Below are positions 21,879 to 29,745 of a stretch of DNA of 64,000 bases, piece after piece (position 1 is the first letter of the stretch; each line of letters starts with the position of its first letter). Made by a program: the position numbers and the translations under genes. The notes under the pieces were generated by a model. The model searched no databases, was not told the DNA's origin, and saw nothing but the letters and a program-made list of their open reading frames with translations. Source of the DNA: Sulfopaludibacter sp963815475 (lineage in GTDB: Bacteria; Acidobacteriota; Terriglobia; Bryobacterales; Bryobacteraceae); contig CAWFHD010000003.1 in the NCBI GenBank assembly GCA_963815475.1, positions 5,394,001 through 5,458,000 on the forward strand, given 5' to 3'.

Positions 21879-22338
21879 GGACGCCCTCCTGCACCACTTC
21901 CAGCAAGTAGCCGAAGGAGGCCGTCTCCGTGGTCTTCGGGTGGACGAAGAAAACCGTAGTCCCGCGCGAACCCTTGCGCGGAGCGGCGTCGATCAGCTTG
22001 AAGCCGTTCTGCTTCATGTAGTCGTACGCCTTGACGACATCCGCCACGCGCAGCGCTACGTGCGCCATCCCGCCGCGGCCGCCGTTCTTCTCAATCTGCT
22101 TGGCCACCGGCGAATCCGCATTCAACGGCTCCAGCAACTGCACCAGGTTGGGTCCCTCGCCCACCTGCAGCAGCACCTCCCTCACCTGATCGCGCCCCAG
22201 AACGTCTTCCCGATGCACCTCTTGAAATCCGAGCGTGCGATACGCCGAGACCTGTGCTTCCAGTTCTCCCGGCTTCACCGAGATGGCGACATGGTCAAAA
22301 AACAGGAACCCTGGGATTTGCTTCAATTCGGTATTCAT
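21871..22338 (-). CDS. mce: Methylmalonyl-CoA epimerase
   Basis: 155-residue VOC-fold metalloenzyme that interconverts (R)- and (S)-methylmalonyl-CoA, linking the mutase to the carboxyl-transfer step. Likely metal ligands are the His in FFDHVAISV, the Gln in PNLVQLLEP, the His in GMAHVALRV and the Glu in GYLLEVVQ. The start is 2 bp after the biotin carrier stop. Its place between transcarboxylase and mutase genes makes this call firmer than similarity alone. Confidence 0.93.
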   Translation of the reverse strand: MNTELKQIPGFLFFDHVAISVKPGELEAQVSAYRTLGFQEVHREDVLGRDQVREVLLQVGEGPNLVQLLEPLNADSPVAKQIEKNGGRGGMAHVALRVADVVKAYDYMKQNGFKLIDAAPRKGSRGTTVFFVHPKTTETASFGYLLEVVQEGVHA

Positions 22339-22340
22339 GG

Positions 22341-22733
22341 CTATTCGAACTCCACCACAACCTGCCCGCTTTGCACGCTATCGCCCGCTGCCACTTTGAT
22401 GGCCGCCACCTTGCCGGCCACCGGCGAAGTGACGCTGGTCTCCATCTTCATGGCTTCCAGAATGAGCAGCACATCGCCCACCTGCAGCGTTTGCCCGGGC
22501 TGCGTCACCGCGCGCACCACTATGCCCGAGACCGGGCTACGGCACACTTTGCTCTGGTTTACGGGCGAAGCGTCTGCTACCGGTTTCACCGGGGCCTGGG
22601 TCGGCGATGCTGCTGGAACGCGAACCGGCGACGGGTCCATCACGTAGCCGCGCGGAGCCGCCGGAGCGTCCGGCTCGGACGCTTCCACATCTACTTCGTA
22701 AGTCTTGTCATCGATGTTAATCTTGAGCTTCAC
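22341..22733 (-). CDS. Biotin carboxyl carrier protein (transcarboxylase 1.3S-type)
   Basis: 130-residue biotin carrier. The C-terminal half is a biotinyl domain with the biotinylation motif EAMKMET, Lys96, about 35 residues from the end. The N-terminal part is a short beta segment joined by a flexible Pro/Ala-rich linker (about 20-60). It would carry a carboxyl group between the 12S and 5S subunits. The linker gives the reach needed between two active sites. It lies 8 bp after the small accessory subunit. Confidence 0.93.
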   Translation of the reverse strand: MKLKINIDDKTYEVDVEASEPDAPAAPRGYVMDPSPVRVPAASPTQAPVKPVADASPVNQSKVCRSPVSGIVVRAVTQPGQTLQVGDVLLILEAMKMETSVTSPVAGKVAAIKVAAGDSVQSGQVVVEFE

Positions 22734-22741
22734 GATGTCTC

Positions 22742-23068
22742 CTAACTATGCAGCCGGTGAGAAGCCTGTATGCTGGCGCGGCCTTCCGAGGCCCACGCGC
22801 CCGAGCTGATCAACCGGATCTGCCGGATGTGAACGCGAACTCCGAGATACGCCGCCAGCGCCGCGGAGATCGCCAATACCTCTTCTTCAGTGATGCCCTG
22901 CGAAATCGCCGCCGGGGGCGGCGGAGCAGCGGCAGCTATCGGGGCGGCAGCCACCGGAGCAGCCGCGACCGGCCGCTCCAGAAACGCCACGCGAGCGGAG
23001 AGCGACGCCACCTGCTCGCGGAGGTCTTCGATTAGGCTTACCAGTTCCTCGGGAATGGTTTCCGTCAT
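22742..23068 (-). CDS. Small accessory subunit of the biotin carboxyltransferase complex
   Basis: 108-residue protein. It begins with a predicted coiled coil (LVSLIEDLREQVASLSARVAFLE, about residues 9-31 in total), then an Ala/Pro linker (about 33-55), then a small domain with ITEEEVLAISAALAAYL and a C-terminal SGAWASEGR. The last domain resembles the delta/epsilon-type small domains seen in Na+-pump decarboxylases and some acyl-CoA carboxylases, which help hold the complex together. There is no membrane segment, so it is not an OadG-type anchor. A scaffold role is inferred from the layout and from its place between the carrier and 12S genes. Confidence 0.7.
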   Translation of the reverse strand: MTETIPEELVSLIEDLREQVASLSARVAFLERPVAAAPVAAAPIAAAAPPPPAAISQGITEEEVLAISAALAAYLGVRVHIRQIRLISSGAWASEGRASIQASHRLHS

Positions 23069-23082
23069 GCGAGTTCTCCTCT

Positions 23083-24642
23083 CTACAGCGGCATCAGCCC
23101 GTGCTTCTTGGGCGGACGCAGTTCGCGCTTGGTGTGCAGATACTCCAGCGCCTTGGCCACGTGATACCGGGTCAATGAAGGCTCAATCACCGCATCCACC
23201 AGCCGCCTTCCCGCGGCGACATAAGGATTGGAGAAGGCTTCGCGGTAGCGCTCAATCAGTTCCTTGCGCTTCGCCGCTTTGTCTGTAGCTTCCGCAATCT
23301 CCTTGCGGAATACGATCTCCGCCGCGCCCTCAGCGCCCATCACGGCCACCTCGGCGGTCGGCCACGCGTACACGCGATCGGCTCCCAGGTCCTTGCCGCA
23401 CATCGCCAGATACGCGCCGCCATAGCACTTGCGCAGAATCACCGTGACTTTCGGAACCGTGGCGGCGGAGTATGCAAACAGCATTTTGGCCCCATGCCGG
23501 ATGATGCCGCCGTACTCCTGCTGCACGCCCGGCAGGAAGCCAGGTACGTCCACAAACGTCAGCAGCGAAATGTTGAAGGCGTTGCAGAAACGGATGAAAC
23601 GCGCCGCCTTGTTCGAGCAGTTGATGTCCAGCACGCCCGCCTGCTGGCACGGCTGGTTGGCGATGATGCCGACCGTTCGACCGTTGATCCGCGCGAAGCC
23701 CACCACGATGTTCATCGCGTACCCGGCCTGTACTTCCATGAAGTCGGCGAAATCCACCACCTTCGTGATCACGTCGCGGACATCGTAGCTCCGCTTCGTT
23801 TCCACCGGCACAATTTCGTCCAGCGCCGGATTGGCGTCGATATTGGGGTCGCCTTCCACCTGTGGCGGATCTTCCAGGTTGTTGTTCGGCAGGAAACTCA
23901 GCAGCTTCTGGCAGAGTTGCACCGCGTGGGCATCGTTCTCGGCGATGAAGTGGATCACGCCGGAGTGCGCCATGTGGGCGTCAGCCCCGCCCAACTCCTC
24001 CGCTGTTACGGTCTCACCTGTCACGCCTTTGATCACTTGCGGACCGGTGATGAACATCTGCGCCCCGCGCGCCTGAATAATGAAGTCCGTCAGCGCCGGG
24101 CTGTACGCCGCCCCACCCGCGCACGGTCCCAGGATCAAAGAAATCTGCGGCACCGCGCCCGAGAGCATCACATTCGTATAAAACACCTTGCCGTAGCCCG
24201 AGAGCGAGTCGATGCCCTCCTGCACCCGCGCGCCGCCCGAGTCGTTAATAAAGATGAACGGCGACCCGGTCTTCAACGACTGCATCATGATGTCGGCAAC
24301 CTTAATTGAGTGGATCTCGCCCGCCGACCCGCCCGACACCGTGAAATCCTGGCTCGCCAGATGCACCAGTCGGCCGCCGATCGAGGCCGCGCCCGTCACC
24401 ACCCCATCGGCCGCCAGGCTCTTGCCCTGCATGCCGAACAGCACCGAGCGGTGCTCCGCAAACATCCCGGCCTCATCCAGGCTGTCCGGGTCCACCAACG
24501 CATCGATTCGTTCCCGCGCCGTCAGCTTGCCCGACTTGCGCTGCTTTTCCAGCTTGTCCGCGCCCCCGCCGAGCTTCGCCTCCTTCGTGCGTTTTCGTAA
24601 TTCCTCGACTTTGTCCTGCATCGAAACTGTAATCGTCGCCAT
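23083..24642 (-). CDS. Methylmalonyl-CoA carboxyltransferase 12S subunit (MmdA/PccB family)
   Basis: 519-residue carboxyltransferase that moves a carboxyl group between methylmalonyl-CoA and biotin. It has two crotonase-type domains; typical segments are FINDSGGARVQEGIDSL, GPCAGGAAYSPAL, DVPGFLPGVQQEYGGIIRHG and MGAEGAAEIVF. Family members include transcarboxylase 12S, MmdA and PccB, which cannot be told apart by motif. A 5S subunit next door and the absence of a biotin carboxylase (accC-type) gene favour transcarboxylase. Confidence 0.92.
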   Translation of the reverse strand: MATITVSMQDKVEELRKRTKEAKLGGGADKLEKQRKSGKLTARERIDALVDPDSLDEAGMFAEHRSVLFGMQGKSLAADGVVTGAASIGGRLVHLASQDFTVSGGSAGEIHSIKVADIMMQSLKTGSPFIFINDSGGARVQEGIDSLSGYGKVFYTNVMLSGAVPQISLILGPCAGGAAYSPALTDFIIQARGAQMFITGPQVIKGVTGETVTAEELGGADAHMAHSGVIHFIAENDAHAVQLCQKLLSFLPNNNLEDPPQVEGDPNIDANPALDEIVPVETKRSYDVRDVITKVVDFADFMEVQAGYAMNIVVGFARINGRTVGIIANQPCQQAGVLDINCSNKAARFIRFCNAFNISLLTFVDVPGFLPGVQQEYGGIIRHGAKMLFAYSAATVPKVTVILRKCYGGAYLAMCGKDLGADRVYAWPTAEVAVMGAEGAAEIVFRKEIAEATDKAAKRKELIERYREAFSNPYVAAGRRLVDAVIEPSLTRYHVAKALEYLHTKRELRPPKKHGLMPL

Positions 24643-24681
24643 AAATGTTCCGCCTTCTATGAACTCGATTTCGTGCCCCGC

Positions 24682-26196
24682 TTATGCCGGCGAGACGGTT
24701 ACCTTGTGAGTGTTGCCATTTAACTTCACGTCGTACGTGATCGTGGTTCGAACCGGGCCCTTGCCCGTCTCGGGCACTGGCGCTGCGGCGGGTGCTGCCG
24801 CGGCCGCCGCCTTCGCGTTCGGGTCCTTCCCCAGGTTCTTCGGACCCTGGTCGCGCGTCCCGAAGAACTTGGCCGCTACCTGGGGGAACATGGCATGCGT
24901 CAGCACGTCCTCGTCCGATCCGTTGCAGCCCTTGGTTTCGAGCGCCGCGGCGCGCAACTGCTGCCACTCCGGCTTCAGCAGATCGGCCGGCCGTATGTCG
25001 ATGGGGTCTTTCTTCGATTGCTTGGCCGCCTGCAGGATGAGCGCGCGGTCGCGCTGTCCGATGGTCTCGCCGTAGTAGCCCAGCATCAGATCGGCGAACT
25101 CGCCGGTCAATACCTTGTAACGCCCCATCATCACGTTGAACACTGCCTGCGATCCCACAATCTGGCTCGATGGCGTCACCAGCGGTGGATAGCCCGCATC
25201 CTTGCGCACGCGCGGCACTTCCTCCAGAACCTCCTGCAGCTTGTCGCCCGCGCCCTGCTGCTTCAACTGGCTTTCCATATTGGAGATCATGCCGCCCGGA
25301 ATCTGGCTGGCGAAAATCTCCGTCTCCACGCCCGTGATGTTGGACAGATACTCCTTGTACCGCGGCCGGATCGTATTGAAGTACCGCTTCAGGCTGAGCA
25401 GCCGTTTCGCATCCAACTCCGTGGTGAAGCCCGTCCCTTCCAGCATCTCCACCAGGCTCTCGGTAGGATTGTGGCCCGGTCCCAGGCTCAACGAACTGAT
25501 CGCGGTGTCTACGCAATCCGCGCCTGCCTCAATCGCCTTCATCAGGCTGACCATGGTCACTCCGGTGGTGGCATGCACGTGCACGTGGATGCGAACCTCT
25601 TCGCCGCACGCTTCCTTGATGCCTTTCACAATTTCGTAGGCCGGTTGCGGCTTCAGCAGCGCGGCCATGTCCTTAATGCAGATGGAATCGCAGCCCAATT
25701 CGAGCAGCCGTTCGGCCTGCTCCACGAACAGCGTGGTGGTGTGCAGCGGGCTCACCGTGTAGCAGATGGTGCCCTGCGCATGCTTGCCCGTCCGGCGCAC
25801 CGCGGCCACGGAGCGCCGCAGATTGCGAATGTCGTTCAGGGCATCGAACACGCGGAACACGTCCATGCCGTTCTCCGCCGCGCGCTCCACAAAGCGGTCC
25901 ACCACCGTGTCTTCGTAATGACGGTAGCCCAGTAGATTCTGCCCGCGCAGCAGCATCTGCAGCCTGGTGTTGGGCATCAGCTTCCGAAAGGTCCGCAGCC
26001 GCTCCCAGGGATCTTCATTCAGGAAGCGAATGCAGGAGTCGAACGTCGCGCCACCCCAGCATTCCACCGACCAGTAACCTGCCTGGTCCAGGTCCGCACA
26101 GGCCGGAACCATATCTTCCATGGCCATCCGCGTAGCCATCAGACTTTGATGCGCATCACGTAGAATTAGTTCGGTAACATCAATCTTCTTTGGCAT
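24682..26196 (-). CDS. Transcarboxylase 5S subunit (pyruvate/oxaloacetate carboxyltransferase)
   Basis: 504-residue TIM-barrel enzyme that moves the carboxyl group from biotin to pyruvate, making oxaloacetate. Metal-site motifs are RDAHQS (13-18) and HVHVHATTG; the carbamylated-lysine motif is CIKDMAA. ECWGGATFD and RGQNLLGYRHY are diagnostic of the 5S/OadA/pyruvate-carboxylase group. It has no fused biotin domain: the C-terminus is an Ala-rich tail. No Na+-pump beta subunit is nearby. It is the second gene of the Rex-led operon, 9 bp after rex. Confidence 0.93.
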   Translation of the reverse strand: MPKKIDVTELILRDAHQSLMATRMAMEDMVPACADLDQAGYWSVECWGGATFDSCIRFLNEDPWERLRTFRKLMPNTRLQMLLRGQNLLGYRHYEDTVVDRFVERAAENGMDVFRVFDALNDIRNLRRSVAAVRRTGKHAQGTICYTVSPLHTTTLFVEQAERLLELGCDSICIKDMAALLKPQPAYEIVKGIKEACGEEVRIHVHVHATTGVTMVSLMKAIEAGADCVDTAISSLSLGPGHNPTESLVEMLEGTGFTTELDAKRLLSLKRYFNTIRPRYKEYLSNITGVETEIFASQIPGGMISNMESQLKQQGAGDKLQEVLEEVPRVRKDAGYPPLVTPSSQIVGSQAVFNVMMGRYKVLTGEFADLMLGYYGETIGQRDRALILQAAKQSKKDPIDIRPADLLKPEWQQLRAAALETKGCNGSDEDVLTHAMFPQVAAKFFGTRDQGPKNLGKDPNAKAAAAAAPAAAPVPETGKGPVRTTITYDVKLNGNTHKVTVSPA

Positions 26197-26205
26197 AAAA
26201 CCCTT

Positions 26206-26913
26206 TCATTCCGCGGCCTTTTCGGCCAAGGCCTCAACCGATTGCGTTGCAGCCGCACGCTCGCTCGACAACATCCGCTCCAGGCGGAAAGAGACCGAGG
26301 CCAGCGAGTGGTATAGATCCTCGTTCTGCAGAATCACGAATTCGGGAACACGTAGATGGACCGGCGCGAAGTTCCAAATCGCGCGCACCCCGGCCTCCAC
26401 CAACAGATTCGCAACGGATTGCGCAGCCGCGGGCGGGGTGGCAATCACGCCCAGATGGATATGCATCCGTCTGCCTAAATCGACCAAACTGTCCAGGTGC
26501 AATACCTCACGCCCGGCGATATATTGGCCGATCTTGTGCGGATCGGTGTCGAAAGCCGCGACAATGTCGAATCCTACCTTACGGAACTTCTCGTATCCCA
26601 GCAGTGCGCTGCCCAGACTGCCAGCTCCGACCAAAAAGGCCTGATTTGTATTGTTCCACCCAAGGAAGTTCTCGATCCAGCGAGCCAGTACGACCAGCGA
26701 ATACCCCACTTTGGGCTTCCCGACAATACCCGTAGCTTCAATGTCTTTGCGGACTTGCGTGGGGTCGAGGTTGAGAGCGGAGGCGATGGCGGTGCACGAA
26801 ACGTTGGGCACCCCGGTGAGCATCATGGCCTGCAGCAAATGGTGGTAAAAGGACAACCGCCGCAAACTGGCTTCCGGAACAGCGCGAACTGTAGGAGGAA
26901 GAACCGGGTCCAT
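26206..26913 (-). CDS. rex: Redox-sensing transcriptional repressor Rex
   Basis: 235-residue dimeric repressor that binds DNA when NAD+ is high and lets go when NADH rises. It has an N-terminal winged helix (SCTAIASALNLDPTQVRKD, ending near residue 57) and a Rossmann domain with GAGSLG (96-101), then YEKF and FDTDPHKIG. Rex normally controls fermentation and respiration genes. Here it is the first gene of the transcarboxylase/methylmalonyl-CoA mutase operon and probably controls it together with itself through the palindrome at 26914-26947. Confidence 0.96.
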   Translation of the reverse strand: MDPVLPPTVRAVPEASLRRLSFYHHLLQAMMLTGVPNVSCTAIASALNLDPTQVRKDIEATGIVGKPKVGYSLVVLARWIENFLGWNNTNQAFLVGAGSLGSALLGYEKFRKVGFDIVAAFDTDPHKIGQYIAGREVLHLDSLVDLGRRMHIHLGVIATPPAAAQSVANLLVEAGVRAIWNFAPVHLRVPEFVILQNEDLYHSLASVSFRLERMLSSERAAATQSVEALAEKAAE

Positions 26914-26947
26914 ATCGAGAAAACCTTATCGATAAACTTTTCTCGAT
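26914..26947. promoter_or_regulatory. Nested palindrome before rex, candidate Rex operator
   Basis: ATCGAGAAAA (26914-26923) and TTTTCTCGAT (26938-26947) form a perfect 10-bp inverted repeat. Inside it lies the perfect palindrome TTATCGATAA (26926-26935) with the same centre. The element abuts the rex start codon (26911-26913). A related TTATCGTTAA lies at 26991-27000. It does not match the TTGTGAA-type Rex consensus closely, so the link to Rex rests on position and symmetry. Confidence 0.55.
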
Positions 26948-27020
26948 TTCAGAATATCACAAAATAGAAATTCAGAGCCGAAATACTTATTTATCGTTAA
27001 ACATGCCTGCTGGCATCCTA

Positions 27021-27048
27021 CCGAGCCGCGACCGTAAAGGAGCCGGTG
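27021..27048. repeat. Dispersed GC-rich repeat, copy 1
   Basis: Begins CCGAGCCGCGACCGT and continues AAAGGAGCCGGTGC. It is a variant of the repeat found at 38426, 38484, 54098, 54170 (inverted) and 58652 (inverted). This copy lies between rex and the divergent VOC gene. Confidence 0.7.
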
Positions 27049-27129
27049 CTTTTTGTGTCGGTGCCGTTTGACACCCCGCCACCTGGCAAGTACCATACAG
27101 CGGTAAGCCGCGCCCGAAGGAAGGATCAA

Positions 27130-27510
27130 ATGGGGATTCTGAAATCCGCCAAACCCGCCATCATCATCTGCACCAGAGATCGCGCCCAAGCCACCAGTTT
27201 CTACCGCGACACGCTGGGGCTGCCGCTAGCCAACGAAGACAACTTCGCCGCCGTCTTCCATACCGGTGGAGTCACTCTTCGCGTGTCCTTTGTGGCCGAC
27301 TTCACACCCCACGAGCACACTATCCTGGGCTTCCAAGTGCCGGATGTGAAAGCCACCGTGGAAGCCCTGCGCCAAAAGGGAATCACCTTCAACCGCTACC
27401 CCAACTTCGGCCAGGACGAACTCGGCATCCTCACCTTACCCGGAGGACTGGAGCACGTCGCTTGGTTCAAAGATCCCGACGGCAATGTGCTCAGCGTCAC
27501 TAATGCCTGA
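27130..27510 (+). CDS. VOC-family (glyoxalase/dioxygenase fold) protein
   Basis: 126-residue single-domain VOC protein. It contains the typical RDTLGLP segment near the start and ends with WFKDPDGNVLSV, which normally supplies a metal-ligand region. Activity cannot be assigned: glyoxalase, fosfomycin-resistance and dioxygenase enzymes share this fold. The ATG at 27130 is chosen over an upstream in-frame start because GAAGGAAGGA lies directly before it. It is divergent from rex and convergent with the MFS gene, 5 bp away. Confidence 0.8.
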   Translation: MGILKSAKPAIIICTRDRAQATSFYRDTLGLPLANEDNFAAVFHTGGVTLRVSFVADFTPHEHTILGFQVPDVKATVEALRQKGITFNRYPNFGQDELGILTLPGGLEHVAWFKDPDGNVLSVTNA

Positions 27511-27515
27511 GAGCC

Positions 27516-28802
27516 CTACTGACCGCAAGGCTTGCAGTGCGTCTCTCGTGTCAAACTGATCAACAAACACGCCGCGATCGACCATCCCGCCACCAGCAGG
27601 AACGCCGTCTGAAACGCCGCCACGTCATACACCCGAGCGCCTCCCGCCATTTGGCCCGACCACCGCTGATCCAGCACGCGCCCGATCCCCGGCTGCAGCA
27701 GTGTGGGTCCGATCATGTTCCCGATGTTGATCGCCCCCGAAATCGTCCCCAGGAACTGGAGCGGCACCGATTCCTTGCCGTACGCAAACCCAAGCACCAC
27801 CGCCCCGCTCGCCAGGCTGGTGAGCGCTGCCACTGCCACAAATCCCGCCAGCGGCAATTCGCTCACGTAGAACATCACCAGCCACCCCATCGCCGAAATC
27901 GCCGAGCCTGCCAGGTAGATCGGTTTCCGCCGCCCGATCCGGTCCGAGAGCGCTCCGCAAATGGGGCTCGCGACTGCCCAGCAGACAATCATCACCGAGC
28001 ACACCGCCGCCGCCTTCGCCGGTGTCAGCCCGAAGCGCGCCCGCAGAAACGGCGTGCCCCACAGTCCCGTGAATGCCAGAATCGGTCCCACGATGCCGCC
28101 TTGCGCGAAGAAGATCAGCCACGTATTGCGGTACGTGAACACTTTCCGGAACCCCGCTAGAATTCCGGCCATCGTCGACTTGCCCCGCCCCTGCAGCGCC
28201 GCCGGAGCATAGCTGGCCAGCTCGATGCTCGAAGGATCGTCCTTCACGAAAGCCCACGCCAGCCCCCACACGCCCAGCAGCACCACCGCCGAACCCGCCA
28301 CCACTCCGCGCCAACCGAACCGCTCGATCAGCAATCGCAGCGGCACCTGCGCCACTAGGGCACCGATGTTGCCGAAGAAGAGTCCCAGGCCCGACAGCAT
28401 CGCGAATCGTCTCGCCGGAAACCAGTGCGTCGCCAGTTTCAGCAGCACCAGCCATCCCACCGCCGTTGCTCCGCCCACGATTGCACGCCCCGCGCACGCC
28501 AGCGCGAAGTTGTCCGTCGCTCCGAAAATCAGTGTGCCCGCCGCTGCCGAGACCGCGCCCCAGCAGAGCAGCTTCCTGGCCCCCCACGAGTCGATCAGCA
28601 CTCCTACGGGCACCTGCATCGCCACGTAGAAATAGAAGTAGAACGCCGACAGGTTGCCCAGATCCTTCGCGCCCATGTGGAAGTCGCGCATCAACTCCGA
28701 CGTCATCACCGCCGGAGAGACCCGCTGGTAGAATCCCGTCAGATAAAACAGTGCCGCGATTCCCCAAACCAGCCAGCAGCGCCATGCGGGCGGTGGCTTC
28801 AA
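27516..28802 (-). CDS. MFS transporter
   Basis: 428-residue major facilitator with about 12 membrane helices. The loop 2-3 motif is GVLIDSWGARK and its second-half equivalent is GALSDRIGRRKP. The N-terminus (RVSPAVMTSELMRDF) resembles organic-anion or hexuronate-type importers. The start is a TTG whose last two bases overlap the stop of the upstream lyase gene (TTGA), so translation is coupled. The window's pathway context (lyase, aldehyde dehydrogenase, ThDP enzyme) suggests import of that pathway's substrate, most likely a small organic acid. Confidence 0.88.
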   Translation of the reverse strand: MKPPPAWRCWLVWGIAALFYLTGFYQRVSPAVMTSELMRDFHMGAKDLGNLSAFYFYFYVAMQVPVGVLIDSWGARKLLCWGAVSAAAGTLIFGATDNFALACAGRAIVGGATAVGWLVLLKLATHWFPARRFAMLSGLGLFFGNIGALVAQVPLRLLIERFGWRGVVAGSAVVLLGVWGLAWAFVKDDPSSIELASYAPAALQGRGKSTMAGILAGFRKVFTYRNTWLIFFAQGGIVGPILAFTGLWGTPFLRARFGLTPAKAAAVCSVMIVCWAVASPICGALSDRIGRRKPIYLAGSAISAMGWLVMFYVSELPLAGFVAVAALTSLASGAVVLGFAYGKESVPLQFLGTISGAINIGNMIGPTLLQPGIGRVLDQRWSGQMAGGARVYDVAAFQTAFLLVAGWSIAACLLISLTRETHCKPCGQ

Positions 28803-29743
28803 CTCCGCACCGTCCTCGCAGTCGCATACGCAAAGCCCTTGGGCAGCCCGGCCGCCGCCACGTTCCCGTACAGCGATTCGCCCGGCAGACCCTCCGCGAT
28901 GATCGCTCGCGCCGCGATCAAACGCTCCAGATCGATCCCCGTTCTCAACCCCATCGACTCCAGCAGAAACGCCAGATCCTCGGTCACGATATTCCCCGTC
29001 GCACCCGGCGCGTATGGACATCCCCCGAGTCCGCCCTGCGACGCGTCGAACGTGTCCACCCCGGCCTCCAGTGCCGCCACCACATTCGCCAGTCCCTGTC
29101 CGTACGTGTTGTGGAAGTGCGCGGCGCCCGCGTGTTCCCCAATCTCGCGCCGCAACCGTTGGAACATCCGCTTCACCTGCACCGGATTGGCCCACCCTGC
29201 TGTGTCCGATAGCCCCACCGACCCCGCGCCCGCCTCCACCAGCCTCACCGCCATCTGCATCACCCAGTCTTCGTCCACTGCGCCCTGCAGCGTGCAGCCG
29301 AACGCTGTGGAGATGCCGACCTCGATTCCCGGAAGGCGGCCGGGCAGCACGCACGCTTCGCGCACTACTTCGATTGCTTCCTCGGGAGTCATGCGAATGT
29401 TCGCCATGCTGTGGGCGTGCGACGCCGACACCGGAAAGTTCAGCTTGTGTACGCCCGCCGCGATGGCGCGCTCCGCCCCCTTCACATTTGGAGCCAGCGC
29501 CAATACCGTGAGTCCGGGAATCTTCAGCGCCTCACGCACCACCTGGTCGGCATCCGCCATCTGCGGCAGCAATTTCGGCGATACGAACGAGCCTACTTCG
29601 ATCTCGCGGATTCCCGCCGCCGCCAGCGCCGCGATCCAGCGATGCTTCACCTCGGTGGGCATTGCGCGCGCGATGCTCTGCAGCCCGTCGCGCGGCCCCA
29701 CCTCGCTCACCAGGATGTCGATTTCAGAGGAGCGCTCCGGCAT
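28799..29743 (-). CDS. HMG-CoA lyase-family enzyme
   Basis: 314-residue TIM-barrel lyase of the DRE-TIM superfamily. The first strand has EVGPRDGLQ, later AHFHNTYGQGLAN gives the metal HxH, and GGLGGCPYAPGATGN is the cysteine-containing lid typical of HMG-CoA lyases. The expected reaction is cleavage of a 3-hydroxy-3-methylacyl-CoA to acetyl-CoA (or pyruvate) and a keto acid. The real substrate may differ, because no leucine-degradation genes are nearby. The ATG at 29743 lies 2 bp after the aldehyde dehydrogenase stop; longer starts would overlap that gene. Confidence 0.87.
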   Translation of the reverse strand: MPERSSEIDILVSEVGPRDGLQSIARAMPTEVKHRWIAALAAAGIREIEVGSFVSPKLLPQMADADQVVREALKIPGLTVLALAPNVKGAERAIAAGVHKLNFPVSASHAHSMANIRMTPEEAIEVVREACVLPGRLPGIEVGISTAFGCTLQGAVDEDWVMQMAVRLVEAGAGSVGLSDTAGWANPVQVKRMFQRLRREIGEHAGAAHFHNTYGQGLANVVAALEAGVDTFDASQGGLGGCPYAPGATGNIVTEDLAFLLESMGLRTGIDLERLIAARAIIAEGLPGESLYGNVAAAGLPKGFAYATARTVRS

Positions 29744-29745
29744 GG

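Noticed and set aside
24682..26196. Oxaloacetate decarboxylase Na+ pump
   Set aside because: The 5S-like gene matches OadA, but no beta membrane subunit or gamma anchor is in the operon.
26914..27129. Cobalamin riboswitch upstream of the B12-dependent mutase operon
   Set aside because: No B12-box-like sequence or long structured leader was seen; the region holds only the palindromes and a repeat copy.
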